Positions 1 to 6,829 are shown, counted from the first letter of the stretch. The stretch is 8,455 nucleotides of DNA from an uncultured Allomuricauda sp. (GCA_937911965.1 CALDPL010000233.1:1-8455); one strand, 5' to 3'. Program-made: numbers and translations. The notes: generated by a model from the sequence alone, not told the origin.

Positions 1-355
1 TGACATCCTGTTCGATCGTGGAGATGTTCGACCGCAGCGCGTCGAGATCCCAGTCGCGCACGTCGACATCGACCTCCAGCGCGCCCCTCCGCAGCTCGCC
101 GTCCACGCGCACCGCCACTTCGGTGAAATCGGGACCCGCGCCTCGGTTCCAGTGGCCGAACTGGACGATTTCGATCGATTCGTCCTCCCGGCCGGTGAAG
201 GTCCGGCCGAACTCGCCGCCGAACCACTGCGCCTGCAACTCCATCTCATCGCGGAACAGCCGGGCGGTCCCGCGCACCACGGGGCGCGCGCTCGACCGAA
301 TCCATTGCGAAAACACCTCATACCTCGCGGCGGCGGCGGGAAACGACGCTGACAT
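1..355 (-). CDS. DUF2851 family protein, N-terminal part, runs off the left edge
   Basis: Reading the minus strand from the ATG at 355 gives an open frame of 118 codons with no stop before the window edge. Residues 39-52 (ELQAQWFGGEFGRT) and 61-102 contain the signature I associate with DUF2851 (PF11013): an FGHWNRGAGPDF block at about 66-77, followed by a VDGELRRGALEVDVDVRDW block. In that family the pattern is roughly an HPGxxNxxAGPDF block and then a GxVEIHxxxxDW block. The function of DUF2851 is unknown to me. The predicted protein has no signal peptide and looks cytoplasmic. The wording of the motifs resembles Verrucomicrobiota members. After Trp102 the family normally continues with an xRHGH-like stretch; here it reads DLDALRSNISTIEQDV, which does not fit, so the last ~16 codons may come from another sequence. 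The gene is divergent from the dihydrouridine synthase, with 120 bases between the proposed starts. Confidence 0.72.
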   Translation of the reverse strand, partial: MSASFPAAAARYEVFSQWIRSSARPVVRGTARLFRDEMELQAQWFGGEFGRTFTGREDESIEIVQFGHWNRGAGPDFTEVAVRVDGELRRGALEVDVDVRDWDLDALRSNISTIEQDV

Positions 356-475
356 GCCGACAGCATAACAAACGCTGTTCAAATTACCAGCTTTATCGCA
401 TCCGTGAAGGTCAAGCCAAACCGGCGGTCGGCAAATGACGAATTGCCTCCACGGGGTTGACGCGGGGGCACAACC

Positions 476-1532
476 TTGTTTGGTCGATGGGTGAACCCTT
501 TTCCCCGGCTTTTCCTCGCCCCGATGCAGGATGTTTCGGTCCTGCCGCTCTGGCGATGTCTGGAGCGGCGCGGAGGCCCCGATGTCTACGTGACGGGTGC
601 ATCGCGATTCCCATCCGGAAAAGGAGATCCTGCGATCCATTCGCGAGCTGGAGACGGACAAGCCCGTCATCGCGCAGATGATCGGGAATGATCCCGCGGA
701 TCTCGTGCGCACCACGGAGCGCATCCAGCAGCTCACCCCCTGCGCGGGGATCGACGTCAATCTCGGTTGCCCCGCACCCACCGTCTGCGGAAAGGCGGCC
801 GGCGGAGCTCTCCTGCGCGATCCCGATCGGATCCGTCGCATCGCGCTCGCGCTGCGGCCGGTCGTGCGGGGCCGCTTCACCCTGAAAACCCGGATCGGAT
901 TCGAGTCCGCGGCCGAGTTCGCCTCGCTCCTCGATCTTTTTGCCACCCTCCCTCTCGACGGTCTCGCGATCCACGGGCGCACCGTCCGCGAGCGCTACCA
1001 ATCCGACGTCCACACCGCCGAGATCGCCCGCGCCGTCGCGACACTGCCGTATCCCGTCGTCGCCAACGGCAGCATCGTCTCGGTCGCCAGCGCCCGCGCC
1101 ATGTGGCGCAAGACCGGCGCGGCGGGCCTGATGATCGGTCGCGGGGCGATCCGGGATCCGTGGCTTTTCGACGGCATTCGCGAGGATTTTGCGGGGCGGG
1201 AAGCGCCGCGCCGTCGTCTCCACGAAGTCCTCGCCTACCTGCGCGAACTCACCGGGGAAGTGATTGAGCACGGCCGTTTCGAAAAGGAATCCCAGATCGT
1301 CAACCGCATGAAAAAATTCACCAACTACATCGCTTCGGGGATCAGCGGAGGAACCCTCAACCAGGAACTGCGCCGGGCCACGACCCTCGCGGCCTACGAG
1401 GAATCCTGCCGCCGCCACCTCGACAACGACGAATGGTTTCCCGCGGAACCCGCCGAGGACGGAACCCTTTTTTGCGGGATCCGCGAACTCGGGACGCCGG
1501 ACCGGGGGTGCCCGGCCGACGCGATCAGCTGA
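476..1532 (+). CDS. dus: tRNA-dihydrouridine synthase (Dus family), frame broken near 596
   Basis: Dus enzymes are FMN-dependent and use NADPH to reduce specific uridines in tRNA to dihydrouridine. The N-terminal part reads in the frame of 476 (TTG start; a GTG at 491 is also possible; an in-frame stop lies at 458) and contains the FMN-barrel opening NPFPRLFLAPMQDVS. At 596 the reading moves to the frame that begins with GTG at 597 and continues to the TGA at 1530. This second part carries IDVNLGCPAPTVCGKAAGG with the catalytic Cys of the NxGCP motif, then KTRIGFES, AIHGRTVRERY, and GLMIGRGAIRDPWLF, all typical of the family. At the break the sequence reads DVYVT then VHRDSHPEKE; relatives have an EYFR-like tetrapeptide between these. 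One left-over G at 596 plus 11 missing bases would account exactly for the lost residues and the frame change. As it stands no complete enzyme is encoded. The stop overlaps that of the convergent kinase gene by 8 bases. Resemblance is to Verrucomicrobiota Dus proteins. Confidence 0.88.
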
Positions 1533-2439
1533 AGTCGCAGTATCTCCGGTAGGTCGCCAGTCTCTCTTCGAAAGCCGCCGGAGTGAGATCGCGCAGCGAA
1601 TGGGTGCTGAAACTTTCGCAAGTCACGCTCGCGAGGATGGTGCCGCGGGCGATCGCGCTCTTGAGATCGGCGAAGTCGTAGCTCTTCTTCCCGAGGCTCG
1701 CGAGATAACCGGCGAAACCGCCGATGAAGCTGTCGCCCGCGCCGGTCGGGTCGAAGACATCGTGCAGGGGGAAGGCGGGGCACGCGAAGAACCCTTCCTC
1801 GCCGAAAAGCATCGCGCCGTGTTCGCCCTTTTTCACGATGACATGCCCGGGCCCCATCTCGCGGAGGCGATGGCCCGCCGCGACGACATTCGAGGTGTCC
1901 ATCATCAGCTTCGCCTCGCTGTCGTTGAGCACCAGCAGATCGATGCGTTTGAGGAGATCCTCGAGTTCGTGGCGCGACACCTGAATCCAGAGATCCATCG
2001 TGTCGGCGATGGTGAAGCCGGGACCGTCGGCGAGCTGGTCGATGACCGAGTGCTGGTTCAGCGGATGGGAATTCGCGAGCAGATTCACCGTGGTGGTCGC
2101 CTTTTGCGAATCGGCCACGGCGGGCTGCCAGGATTCGAGCACATTGAGCGCGACGGAGAGCGTTTCCCGGTCGTTCATGTCCTCCATGTATTCCCCCTCC
2201 CAGCGGAAAGTCTCACCCGCGGAGAATTCTATCCCCTCGAGATTGATGTCCCGTCTCTTGAACACCTCGAGATGTTCTTCAGGGAAATCGTGCCCGACCA
2301 CTCCGACAATGCCGACGGGAGAAAAAAAGCTCGCGGCGATGGCGGCGTAGGCGGCGGACCCGCCGAGGAGATTCTCCTGCGAGGCTTTTTGCGTTTTGAC
2401 ATTGTCGATGGCGATGGAACCGGATACGAGGACGCTCAT
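1525..2439 (-). CDS. PfkB-family carbohydrate kinase
   Basis: A 304-residue protein of the ribokinase/PfkB fold, the usual length for this family, which transfers phosphate from ATP to a sugar or nucleoside hydroxyl. The N-terminus starts with VLVSGSIAIDNVKT, followed by a GGSAAYAAIAASFF block at 26-39 that is a variant of PfkB signature 1. The C-terminal DPTGAGDSFIGG block at 230-241 is PfkB signature 2, with the anion-hole GAG and catalytic base Asp236. LNDSEA and VIVKKGEHGA in the middle are also typical. The exact substrate cannot be told. I recall a conserved PfkB subgroup with the same FPEEHLE and FRWEGEY-like motifs, annotated only as sugar kinase. It lies 33 bases downstream of thiE on the same strand and is probably co-transcribed. 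No clear Shine-Dalgarno sequence precedes the ATG at 2439. The neighbourhood with thiE might hint at a thiamine-related substrate, but that is speculation. Confidence 0.92.
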   Translation of the reverse strand: MSVLVSGSIAIDNVKTQKASQENLLGGSAAYAAIAASFFSPVGIVGVVGHDFPEEHLEVFKRRDINLEGIEFSAGETFRWEGEYMEDMNDRETLSVALNVLESWQPAVADSQKATTTVNLLANSHPLNQHSVIDQLADGPGFTIADTMDLWIQVSRHELEDLLKRIDLLVLNDSEAKLMMDTSNVVAAGHRLREMGPGHVIVKKGEHGAMLFGEEGFFACPAFPLHDVFDPTGAGDSFIGGFAGYLASLGKKSYDFADLKSAIARGTILASVTCESFSTHSLRDLTPAAFEERLATYRRYCDFS

Positions 2440-2472
2440 AAGATACTGTGGGGGGAAAGAAAAAATGAAATG

Positions 2473-3114
2473 TTAGGATTCGGGGAGGAGGGACCTCGCG
2501 CTGCGGACATAAGCAGCGATATCGGGTGCCTGCAAGATCCCGGATACGATGACGGCGCGTTTTGCCCCCGCGGCGACGAGTTCGGCGAGCGTTTCTTTTT
2601 TGATTCCGCCTATGCAGAAAATGGGCAGATCGGGAAACAATCGATGGACCTCGCGGATCGCGGCCGTGCCGATGGGCGCGTAGTCGGGTTTCGTGGGAGT
2701 GGCGAAAAGCGGGCCGAAACCGATGCAATCCGTGCGCGGATCCGCCGCCGCGGCCGCCGCTTGGTCGAGACTGTGGGTGGAGCGGCCCACCAGCAGCTCC
2801 GGGCCGACGAGAGCCCGCACCTCATCCATGGAGGCGTCGTCCTGTCCCACGTGGACGCCGTCGGCGCCGAGCGAGGCGGCCAGGTCCGCGTGATCGTTGA
2901 GAAAAAAAGGAACCCCGGCCTCGCGGCAGATCGGGAGGAGCGCCGCCCCCCACTTTTTGATCTCGTCGGCGGAGTGTCCTTTGGCGCGCAGTTGGATGAC
3001 GTCGATGCCGCCCTCGATCATCTCCGCGGTGACCCGGACGAGCGAAGTCGGCGCGACGTAGCCCAGATCGACAATGCCGTACAACCTGGCGTGAAATAAA
3101 GTGCTTCGGGGCAT
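2473..3114 (-). CDS. thiE: thiamine-phosphate synthase (thiE)
   Basis: ThiE couples hydroxymethylpyrimidine diphosphate to thiazole phosphate, giving thiamine phosphate, in the cytoplasm. From the start used here the product is 213 residues, the family norm. The TIM-barrel signatures are in order: LYGIVDLGYV at the start, VIQLRAKG (39-46) for pyrophosphate contact, PFFLNDHADLAASLGADGVHVGQDD in the middle with the Asp/His residues that bind substrate and Mg, IGFGPLFATPTKPDY with the thiazole-binding TxTK-like loop, and FCIGGIKKETLAELVAAGA followed by AVIVSGI near the end. I chose the ATG at 3114 because it places about 10 residues before LYGIVD, as in most ThiE proteins. An upstream ATG at 3165 has an AAGGA seven bases before it and would add 17 residues; a TTG at 3183 is also in frame. 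It is the first gene of a likely thiE-pfkB operon. Confidence 0.93.
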   Translation of the reverse strand: MPRSTLFHARLYGIVDLGYVAPTSLVRVTAEMIEGGIDVIQLRAKGHSADEIKKWGAALLPICREAGVPFFLNDHADLAASLGADGVHVGQDDASMDEVRALVGPELLVGRSTHSLDQAAAAAADPRTDCIGFGPLFATPTKPDYAPIGTAAIREVHRLFPDLPIFCIGGIKKETLAELVAAGAKRAVIVSGILQAPDIAAYVRSARSLLPES

Positions 3115-3193
3115 GGCGGGAAGAGAAGATACAGCGAAAGGGTGGGAATCGACACCAAACACCATCCCCGCGTCCTTGATCAAGCGGGAAAAC

Positions 3194-3307
3194 GGGGTTC
3201 AGGGGTTCAGGGGTTCAGGCATTCGGCGCGATGGCGTTTTTGGTTTTCGGATTTAGGTTCTTCCCACAACCCCTGAAAACCTCAATCCCTGAACCCCTGA
3301 AAACCTC
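3194..3307. repeat. intergenic GGGGTTCA repeats with inverted partner
   Basis: Between thiE and the agmatine deiminase start, three perfect tandem copies of the 8-mer GGGGTTCA lie at 3194-3201, 3202-3209 and 3210-3217. About 50 bases on, the 15-mer ACCCCTGAAAACCTC occurs twice, at 3269-3283 and 3293-3307, 24 bases apart. The second group contains the complement of the first (TGAACCCCTGA at 3290-3300), so the two arms could pair into an imperfect hairpin. Origin and role are unknown. It may be replication slippage in a divergent promoter region or a regulatory hairpin in the leaders of the flanking genes. Confidence 0.7.
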
Positions 3308-3329
3308 TCCCCAAACCTCCTCCTACCGA

Positions 3330-3437
3330 ATGCCCGCTGAATGGGAACCCCAGACCGCGGTCTGGCTTTCCTGGCCTTCGGGACATCCCGAGTGCTGGCC
3401 CGGAACCCTCGAAAAGGTCGAGGCCGTGTTCGCCGAG
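3330..3437 (+). CDS. aguA: agmatine deiminase family protein, N-terminal fragment only
   Basis: The ATG at 3330 opens MPAEWEPQTAVWLSWPSG, then HPECWPGTLEKVEAVFAE. This matches the start of agmatine deiminase/peptidylarginine deiminase-type proteins, which begin with MPAEWExxxxxWLxWP and a conserved TWPGxLxxVE-like segment. The full enzyme, about 340-370 residues, hydrolyses agmatine to N-carbamoylputrescine plus ammonia. Only about 36 residues are recognisable; no catalytic Cys, His or Asp/Glu of the family is present. After Glu36 the frame stays open but changes family (YggS-like), and then becomes antisense to a lipoprotein gene, with a meaningless stop at 3741-3743. This is a truncated copy made by a sequence join, not a short natural protein. 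No clear ribosome binding site is seen, which is common in this part of the window. Confidence 0.75.
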
Positions 3438-3440
3438 CGG

Positions 3441-3536
3441 ATGGCCGAGCACCTGGCCGCCGTCGAGGCCGCGCTCGAAGCGGGGCTGCGGGACGTCGGC
3501 GAGAACCGGGTCCAGGAGCTCGAGGCGAAGCTCGCC
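3441..3536 (+). pseudogene. fragment of YggS-family PLP homeostasis protein
   Basis: About 32 codons read MAEHLAAV, then EAALEAGLRDVGENRVQELE and AKLA. The AALEAGLRDVGENRVQE stretch is the characteristic second segment of YggS/PROSC (COG0325) proteins, cytoplasmic PLP-binding proteins with an alanine-racemase-like barrel. MAEHLAAV resembles the very first residues of such proteins, which in an intact protein would be separated from EAALEAGL by about 30-40 residues containing the PLP-binding Lys (VAVSKT-like). So the fragment may itself carry an internal deletion joining two valine codons. Both ends are inside other genes: agmatine deiminase upstream and an oppositely oriented lipoprotein downstream. 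It cannot produce a functional protein. Confidence 0.6.
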
Positions 3537-3833
3537 CGAGCCGCCGTTGGCGATCACCATCTCCCCGTTAGACAGGCGGCGGGCGCCGTGAACCTGGTCG
3601 AGCAGATACGCCGGCGGACCCTCCGCCATGCCGATCTCCAGCGCCGGCTGAGCCGCGACGCGCCACGCCTCCCCCTCCTCCCAGGTGCCCCCCGAACTCT
3701 CCACGATGCGGATCCCCGCACTATCCCGCACGGTGGCGAGTGAGGCGCCACCGCGGGCATCCCCGCAGGCCGCCAGCAGGAGGGTCAGTAGCAGCGGAAG
3801 CACACCGGCGAGGGCTGTCGTTCTGCGATTCAT
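3525..3833 (-). CDS. six-bladed beta-propeller type lipoprotein, N-terminal fragment
   Basis: The ATG at 3833 (minus) opens a lipoprotein signal peptide: MNRR, a leucine-rich core, and a lipobox LAAC with the lipid-modified Cys23 followed by GDARGG. The mature part has [15 protein letters not shown], then [32 protein letters not shown] and [19 protein letters not shown]. This order (an RDSAGIxIVE opening, then AYxLDxVxGAxRLSxGxxVxANGGSxELR) is what I associate with beta-propeller lipoproteins abundant in Gemmatimonadota; no enzymatic role can be assigned. A full protein would be about 350-400 residues. Here about 103 residues are recognisable, and the next residues (LELLDPVLADVPQ) are the antisense of the YggS fragment. 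The open frame continues by chance to 3282. Confidence 0.75.
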
Positions 3834-3872
3834 GACGGCACGAGGGTGACGATATGGAGACGGCGAGGCTAG

Positions 3873-3890
3873 CTACGGGATGCCCCGTAG
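3873..3890. other. short perfect inverted repeat (7-bp stem, 4-nt loop)
   Basis: CTACGGG at 3873-3879 and CCCGTAG at 3884-3890 form a perfect stem around ATGC. On the minus strand it sits 40 bases upstream of the lipoprotein start. On the plus strand it includes the apparent ATG (3880) of the amidohydrolase frame. There is no T-tract on either side, so it is not a convincing terminator. It may be an operator-like site or chance in GC-rich DNA. Confidence 0.4.
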
Positions 3891-4848
3891 AAGGATAAGC
3901 CTTGCCGCCTGCGGCCGCAACGATTCCGCATCCGCGGCCGCGCCGGCACCGGTTGCGCCCGATCCGGACGCGATCGCCTTCGTCGGCGTGAACGTGGTGC
4001 CGATGGACAGCGAACGGGTGCTGGAGGGCCACACGGTGGTGGTGCAGGATGGCCGCATCGCTTCCGTCACCGCCGACGATTCGCAGGTGCCCGAAGGCGC
4101 GCGGCGCATCGACGGCGAAGGCCGCTGGCTGATGCCCGGGCTGGCCGAAATGCACGGCCACGTGCCGGGGCCGGACAACCCCGACTACGCCGAAAACGTG
4201 CTGTTCCTGTACGTCTCCAACGGCGTCACCACGGTGCGCAACATGGCCGGGCACGCATCGCACCTGGCCCTGCGCGACCGGATCGGGGCGGGCGATCTCA
4301 TCGGGCCGACCCTGTTCGCCGCCAGCCCGTGGCTGACCCCGGACACCGCGGGCACGCCGGAGGCGGCCAGGCAGGCGGTGCGGGACTACCAGGCGCAGGG
4401 CTTCGACCTGCTCAAGCTCGGCACCATCGACGCGGCGTCCTACGCGGCGATGGCCGAGACCGCGCACGGGGTCGGCATGCCCTTCGGCGGCCACATCCCG
4501 GCCGAGGTCGGCCTGGTGGGCGCGCTCGACGCGCGGCAGACCTCGATCGACCACTATGACCGCTACGTCGAGTTCCTGGTGCCGGACGGCGCCGACACCG
4601 GGGAGCTGGAGCCGGGCTTCTTCGGCAGCGGCTGGGTGCACCTGGTGGACCGCGAGCGCATCCCCGAGGCGATCGAGCGCACCCTGGCGGCCGGCACCTG
4701 GAACGTGCCGACGCTGAGCCTGGTCGAACACCTGGCCTCGGACACGCCGGCCGGGGAGATGATCGCCTGGCCGGAAATGCGCTACATGCCGCAGCGGGTG
4801 CGCGAGGGCTGGGTGGAGGCCAAGCACCGGTTCCAGGCCCGCGACGAT
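3880..4848 (+). CDS. amidohydrolase family lipoprotein, truncated at both ends
   Basis: Metal-dependent amidohydrolase (PF01979 superfamily, of the imidazolonepropionase/prolidase-like type) that would hydrolyse an amide, peptide or related bond; the substrate cannot be told. Counting from the ATG at 3880, a lipobox LAAC ends at Cys11. Next come the small beta-sandwich ([30 protein letters not shown]) and the metal-binding HxH of [12 protein letters not shown] (His92, His94). The candidate carboxylated Lys179 lies in GFDLLKLG, His205 in MPFGGHIP and His225 in TSIDHYD. About 323 residues are genuine. The C-terminal third, with the last metal-ligand Asp, is missing because the frame runs into the antisense of the symporter at about 4845. 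The N-terminus is also wrong: MPRRRIS gives only seven residues before the lipobox and no hydrophobic core, so the original start was lost at a join near 3895. Base composition and phrasing suggest a Xanthomonadales-like source. Confidence 0.85.
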
Positions 4849-6435
4849 CCCCTCTCGGACAGGCTCATCGGTCTTGGCCGCCGAGTGGGCTATCGCTGCC
4901 GATCCCACCCCGGCCTCATTGGAAAAGGCGGCCCTTTGGAATCCGACGACAAGGACCCCGATGATCCCCCCTTTCAGGGCACCGGGATTGAAGGCCCCTT
5001 CCCAAATGGCGTGGAAGGCGTCCCCGACGTGACCGAAATTGAAGAAGATAACGGTCATGGCACCGAGGAAATAGGTGACGGCCATAAAGGGCACAACTTT
5101 TTCAGTGACCTTGGCAATGCTCTTGATTCCCCCGATGATCACAAATCCGGTCAGGATCGCCAAGGCCAGGCCGAACCAAAATCCCATGCCACTGAGGGCA
5201 GGAATTTCAGTCTCCAATACCTTGAAGGCTTGATTGGCCTGGAACATATTGCCCCCTCCAAAGGAGGCTCCAATGGCCAATACGGCGAAGAGTCCCGCCA
5301 AGACCTTTCCAAAACCCTTCATCTTCCTTTTCTCCAGACCATAGCGCAGGTAGTTCATCGGTCCCCCGAACACCCGGCCATCGGGCAAAATGTTGCGGTA
5401 TTTGACCCCCAAGGTACACTCCACGAATTTGGAGGACATGCCCAATAGTCCACAGAGGATCATCCAAAAAGTGGCACCTGCACCTCCCAGGGAAATGGCC
5501 ACGGCCACCCCTGCGATGTTCCCAAGGCCAACGGTACCGGAAACCGCCGTGGCCAAGGCCTGAAAGTGGGTCACCTGCCCTGGGGCGGTGGGATCGTCAA
5601 ACTTGCCCTTGGCCAACTCAATGGCATGCCTGAACCCACGTACGTTGATAAAACCCATTCGGAGGGTAAAGAACAGGGCTCCGATCACCAACCAGACCAC
5701 AATAAAGGGGATGTTCTTGACAATGGGATCTCCATTGGGGTGGGTAAGAACGATCGGGGAATCGTACTCGATCACGGCAAAGTTGTGCGCGCCCCTTTCG
5801 ATCACATGGGCCATGTTCCCGGAATTGTAGATTACCTTGCCTTCCTCCAATTTGTGCTTCAAATTCCCCGCTGCCGGAGAAAGAACGGTCACCTCCCCAT
5901 CCCCGCCTCCGGTGATCACCGCAACGGGATCCCCTTCATTGAGGTGTTCCCCATCGGAGGCCAACCACTGCTTGAGGTAATACTTTCCCTGGGTCTCATT
6001 GGTCCAGCCTGGAATGCCGACCTGTTGGACATCGGCATAGGCCACGGGGTCGTATATCCCAATGGCGGCAAAAGGGTCCCAAAAAAGAACTGACCCCAGA
6101 GCGCTTACCGCCGGGGTCATGAATCCATTGAATATTTCCGTAATCGCTTCCGCCTTTATCTCAAATTCCCGCTCCACCGAATTCCCGGCGGCATCGCTCA
6201 CTGTGACCGTATAGGGGACTCCCTCCACCAGGCCCTCCGCCCTGTTTGCGGTGAGTGGCGTACTCTGATTGCTCCATTTATAAGTGTAGGGCGGCGTGCC
6301 TCCCTCGACCTGGAGTTCAATGGCCCCGTCGTTTATACTGTTGGATCCGTTGAGAGTTTTGCCCGTTACGGTCAAATCCTGGGAAAATCCGACGCCCAAG
6401 AAAAATAGGGACAGCAGACTGGGTAGATATTTCAT
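4845..6435 (-). CDS. AGCS-family sodium:alanine/glycine symporter with long N-terminal extension, C-terminus lost
   Basis: Inner-membrane transporter of the AGCS family (PF01235), importing small neutral amino acids with Na+. From the ATG at 6435: signal peptide [19 protein letters not shown], then an SprB-repeat-like beta domain at about 20-95 with [12 protein letters not shown] and [12 protein letters not shown] short amphipathic part with [17 protein letters not shown] follows. At about 152-215 there is a lipoyl/biotinyl-like hairpin domain ([25 protein letters not shown]) without the usual modified Lys. The transporter begins near 241 with [21 protein letters not shown] and has [21 protein letters not shown] and [20 protein letters not shown], both AGCS hallmarks. 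About 530 residues are genuine. After [12 protein letters not shown] the family continues with LLEPFID-like sequence, but here it becomes antisense of the amidohydrolase, and the frame stays open by chance to 3721. A TTG at 6444 is in frame, but the ATG gives the proper signal peptide. The phrasing is flavobacterial. Confidence 0.93.
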
Positions 6436-6601
6436 ACAATACAATTAGTTGGTTTAGCTTGTAGCGGCGGCAATATCCAAAAAAAAAATAAGCCCATCAA
6501 ATTTTATGTTATTTTAACGTTGGGGTCCCCGAAATTAATTAAGGGCCACCGGGCCTATCGAAAAGCCCGACCCAAAGGGCCACTCCCCCCTTAAACCCGC
6601 C
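6436..6601. other. AT-rich leader of the symporter gene and 3' flank of the PspC gene
   Basis: This stretch between two minus-strand genes holds a run of ten A (6479-6488) and an AT-rich segment at about 6495-6520, where a promoter for the symporter is likely, although no clean Bacteroidota -33/-7 pair is visible. A 9-bp direct repeat AAGGGCCAC lies at 6541-6549 and 6575-6583. Between its copies a CGGGC/GCCCG hairpin (5-bp stem, 10-nt loop, 6550-6569) could mark the end of the PspC transcript, but it has no T-tract. Confidence 0.35.
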
Positions 6602-6829
6602 TCAAAGATCGAAAACGGAAGTCCTCTTGGTATAGACCAGGTCCTTGATTCGGAGCCAAAAGGCAATAAAGAGGTAGAGGGCAAATCCAAAGCCCAAGGT
6701 CACAAAGATGAGGTAGATGAAACTGGTACGAACCACCCGGGTGCGAATGCCCAGGCGCTCGGCGATCCGCCTGCAGACCTCGAAGCCCCGCTTCTGGAAA
6801 TAGTATAGGATGTTATAGAAAAACGACAT
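6602..6829 (-). CDS. PspC-domain small membrane protein
   Basis: A 75-residue protein starting at the ATG at 6829 with MSFFYNILYYFQKRGFEVCR. It has the PspC fold (PF04024): RRIAERLGIRTRVVR, where the helix-turn reads like the family's G(I/V)-x-R-x-(V/L)-R pattern, followed by one membrane segment at about 34-59 (TSFIYLIFVTLGFGFALYLF) and a basic tail KDLVYTKRTSVFDL. Flavobacteriia have a nearly identical small family with a YYFxKRGFEV start and a KRTSVFDL end. Classical PspC activates the phage-shock envelope stress response in enterobacteria; in Bacteroidota the role of these short versions is not established. The frame is open further upstream, but the extra residues overlap the rhodanese gene and are not conserved-looking. 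It lies 55 bases downstream of the rhodanese stop. Confidence 0.88.
   Translation of the reverse strand: MSFFYNILYYFQKRGFEVCRRIAERLGIRTRVVRTSFIYLIFVTLGFGFALYLFIAFWLRIKDLVYTKRTSVFDL

Noticed and set aside
18..368. Plus-strand open frames at the left edge
   Set aside because: The opposite strand has the DUF2851 motifs; these frames are Ser/Arg/Pro-rich shadows.
457..485. TTGACG as a -35 box for the dus gene
   Set aside because: No acceptable -10 hexamer at 16-18 bases; a chance match in GC-rich DNA.
411..1418. A 335-codon open frame on the minus strand
   Set aside because: Antisense shadow of the dihydrouridine synthase; low-complexity, Arg/Gly/Asp-rich composition and no motifs.
1600..3099. 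A 499-codon open frame on the plus strand
   Set aside because: It is exactly antisense to pfkB and thiE, crosses both genes and has no recognisable domain; long antisense frames are expected in GC-rich DNA.
3250..3310. Repeat group considered as a CRISPR array
   Set aside because: Units are 8 or 15 bases with no regular spacers of 30-40 bases and no cas gene nearby.
3231..3743. A 170-residue plus-strand protein including the repeat region
   Set aside because: It concatenates repeat DNA, the agmatine deiminase start, the YggS fragment and lipoprotein antisense; no single gene.
3880..5448. A 522-residue plus-strand amidohydrolase
   Set aside because: Past about 4848 the frame is the antisense of the symporter, so the apparent C-terminus is not real.
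3721..6444. A single 907-residue minus-strand protein
   Set aside because: Only the part from 6435 to about 4845 is symporter; the rest is the antisense of the amidohydrolase, rich in His/Arg/Gly and without homology-like motifs.
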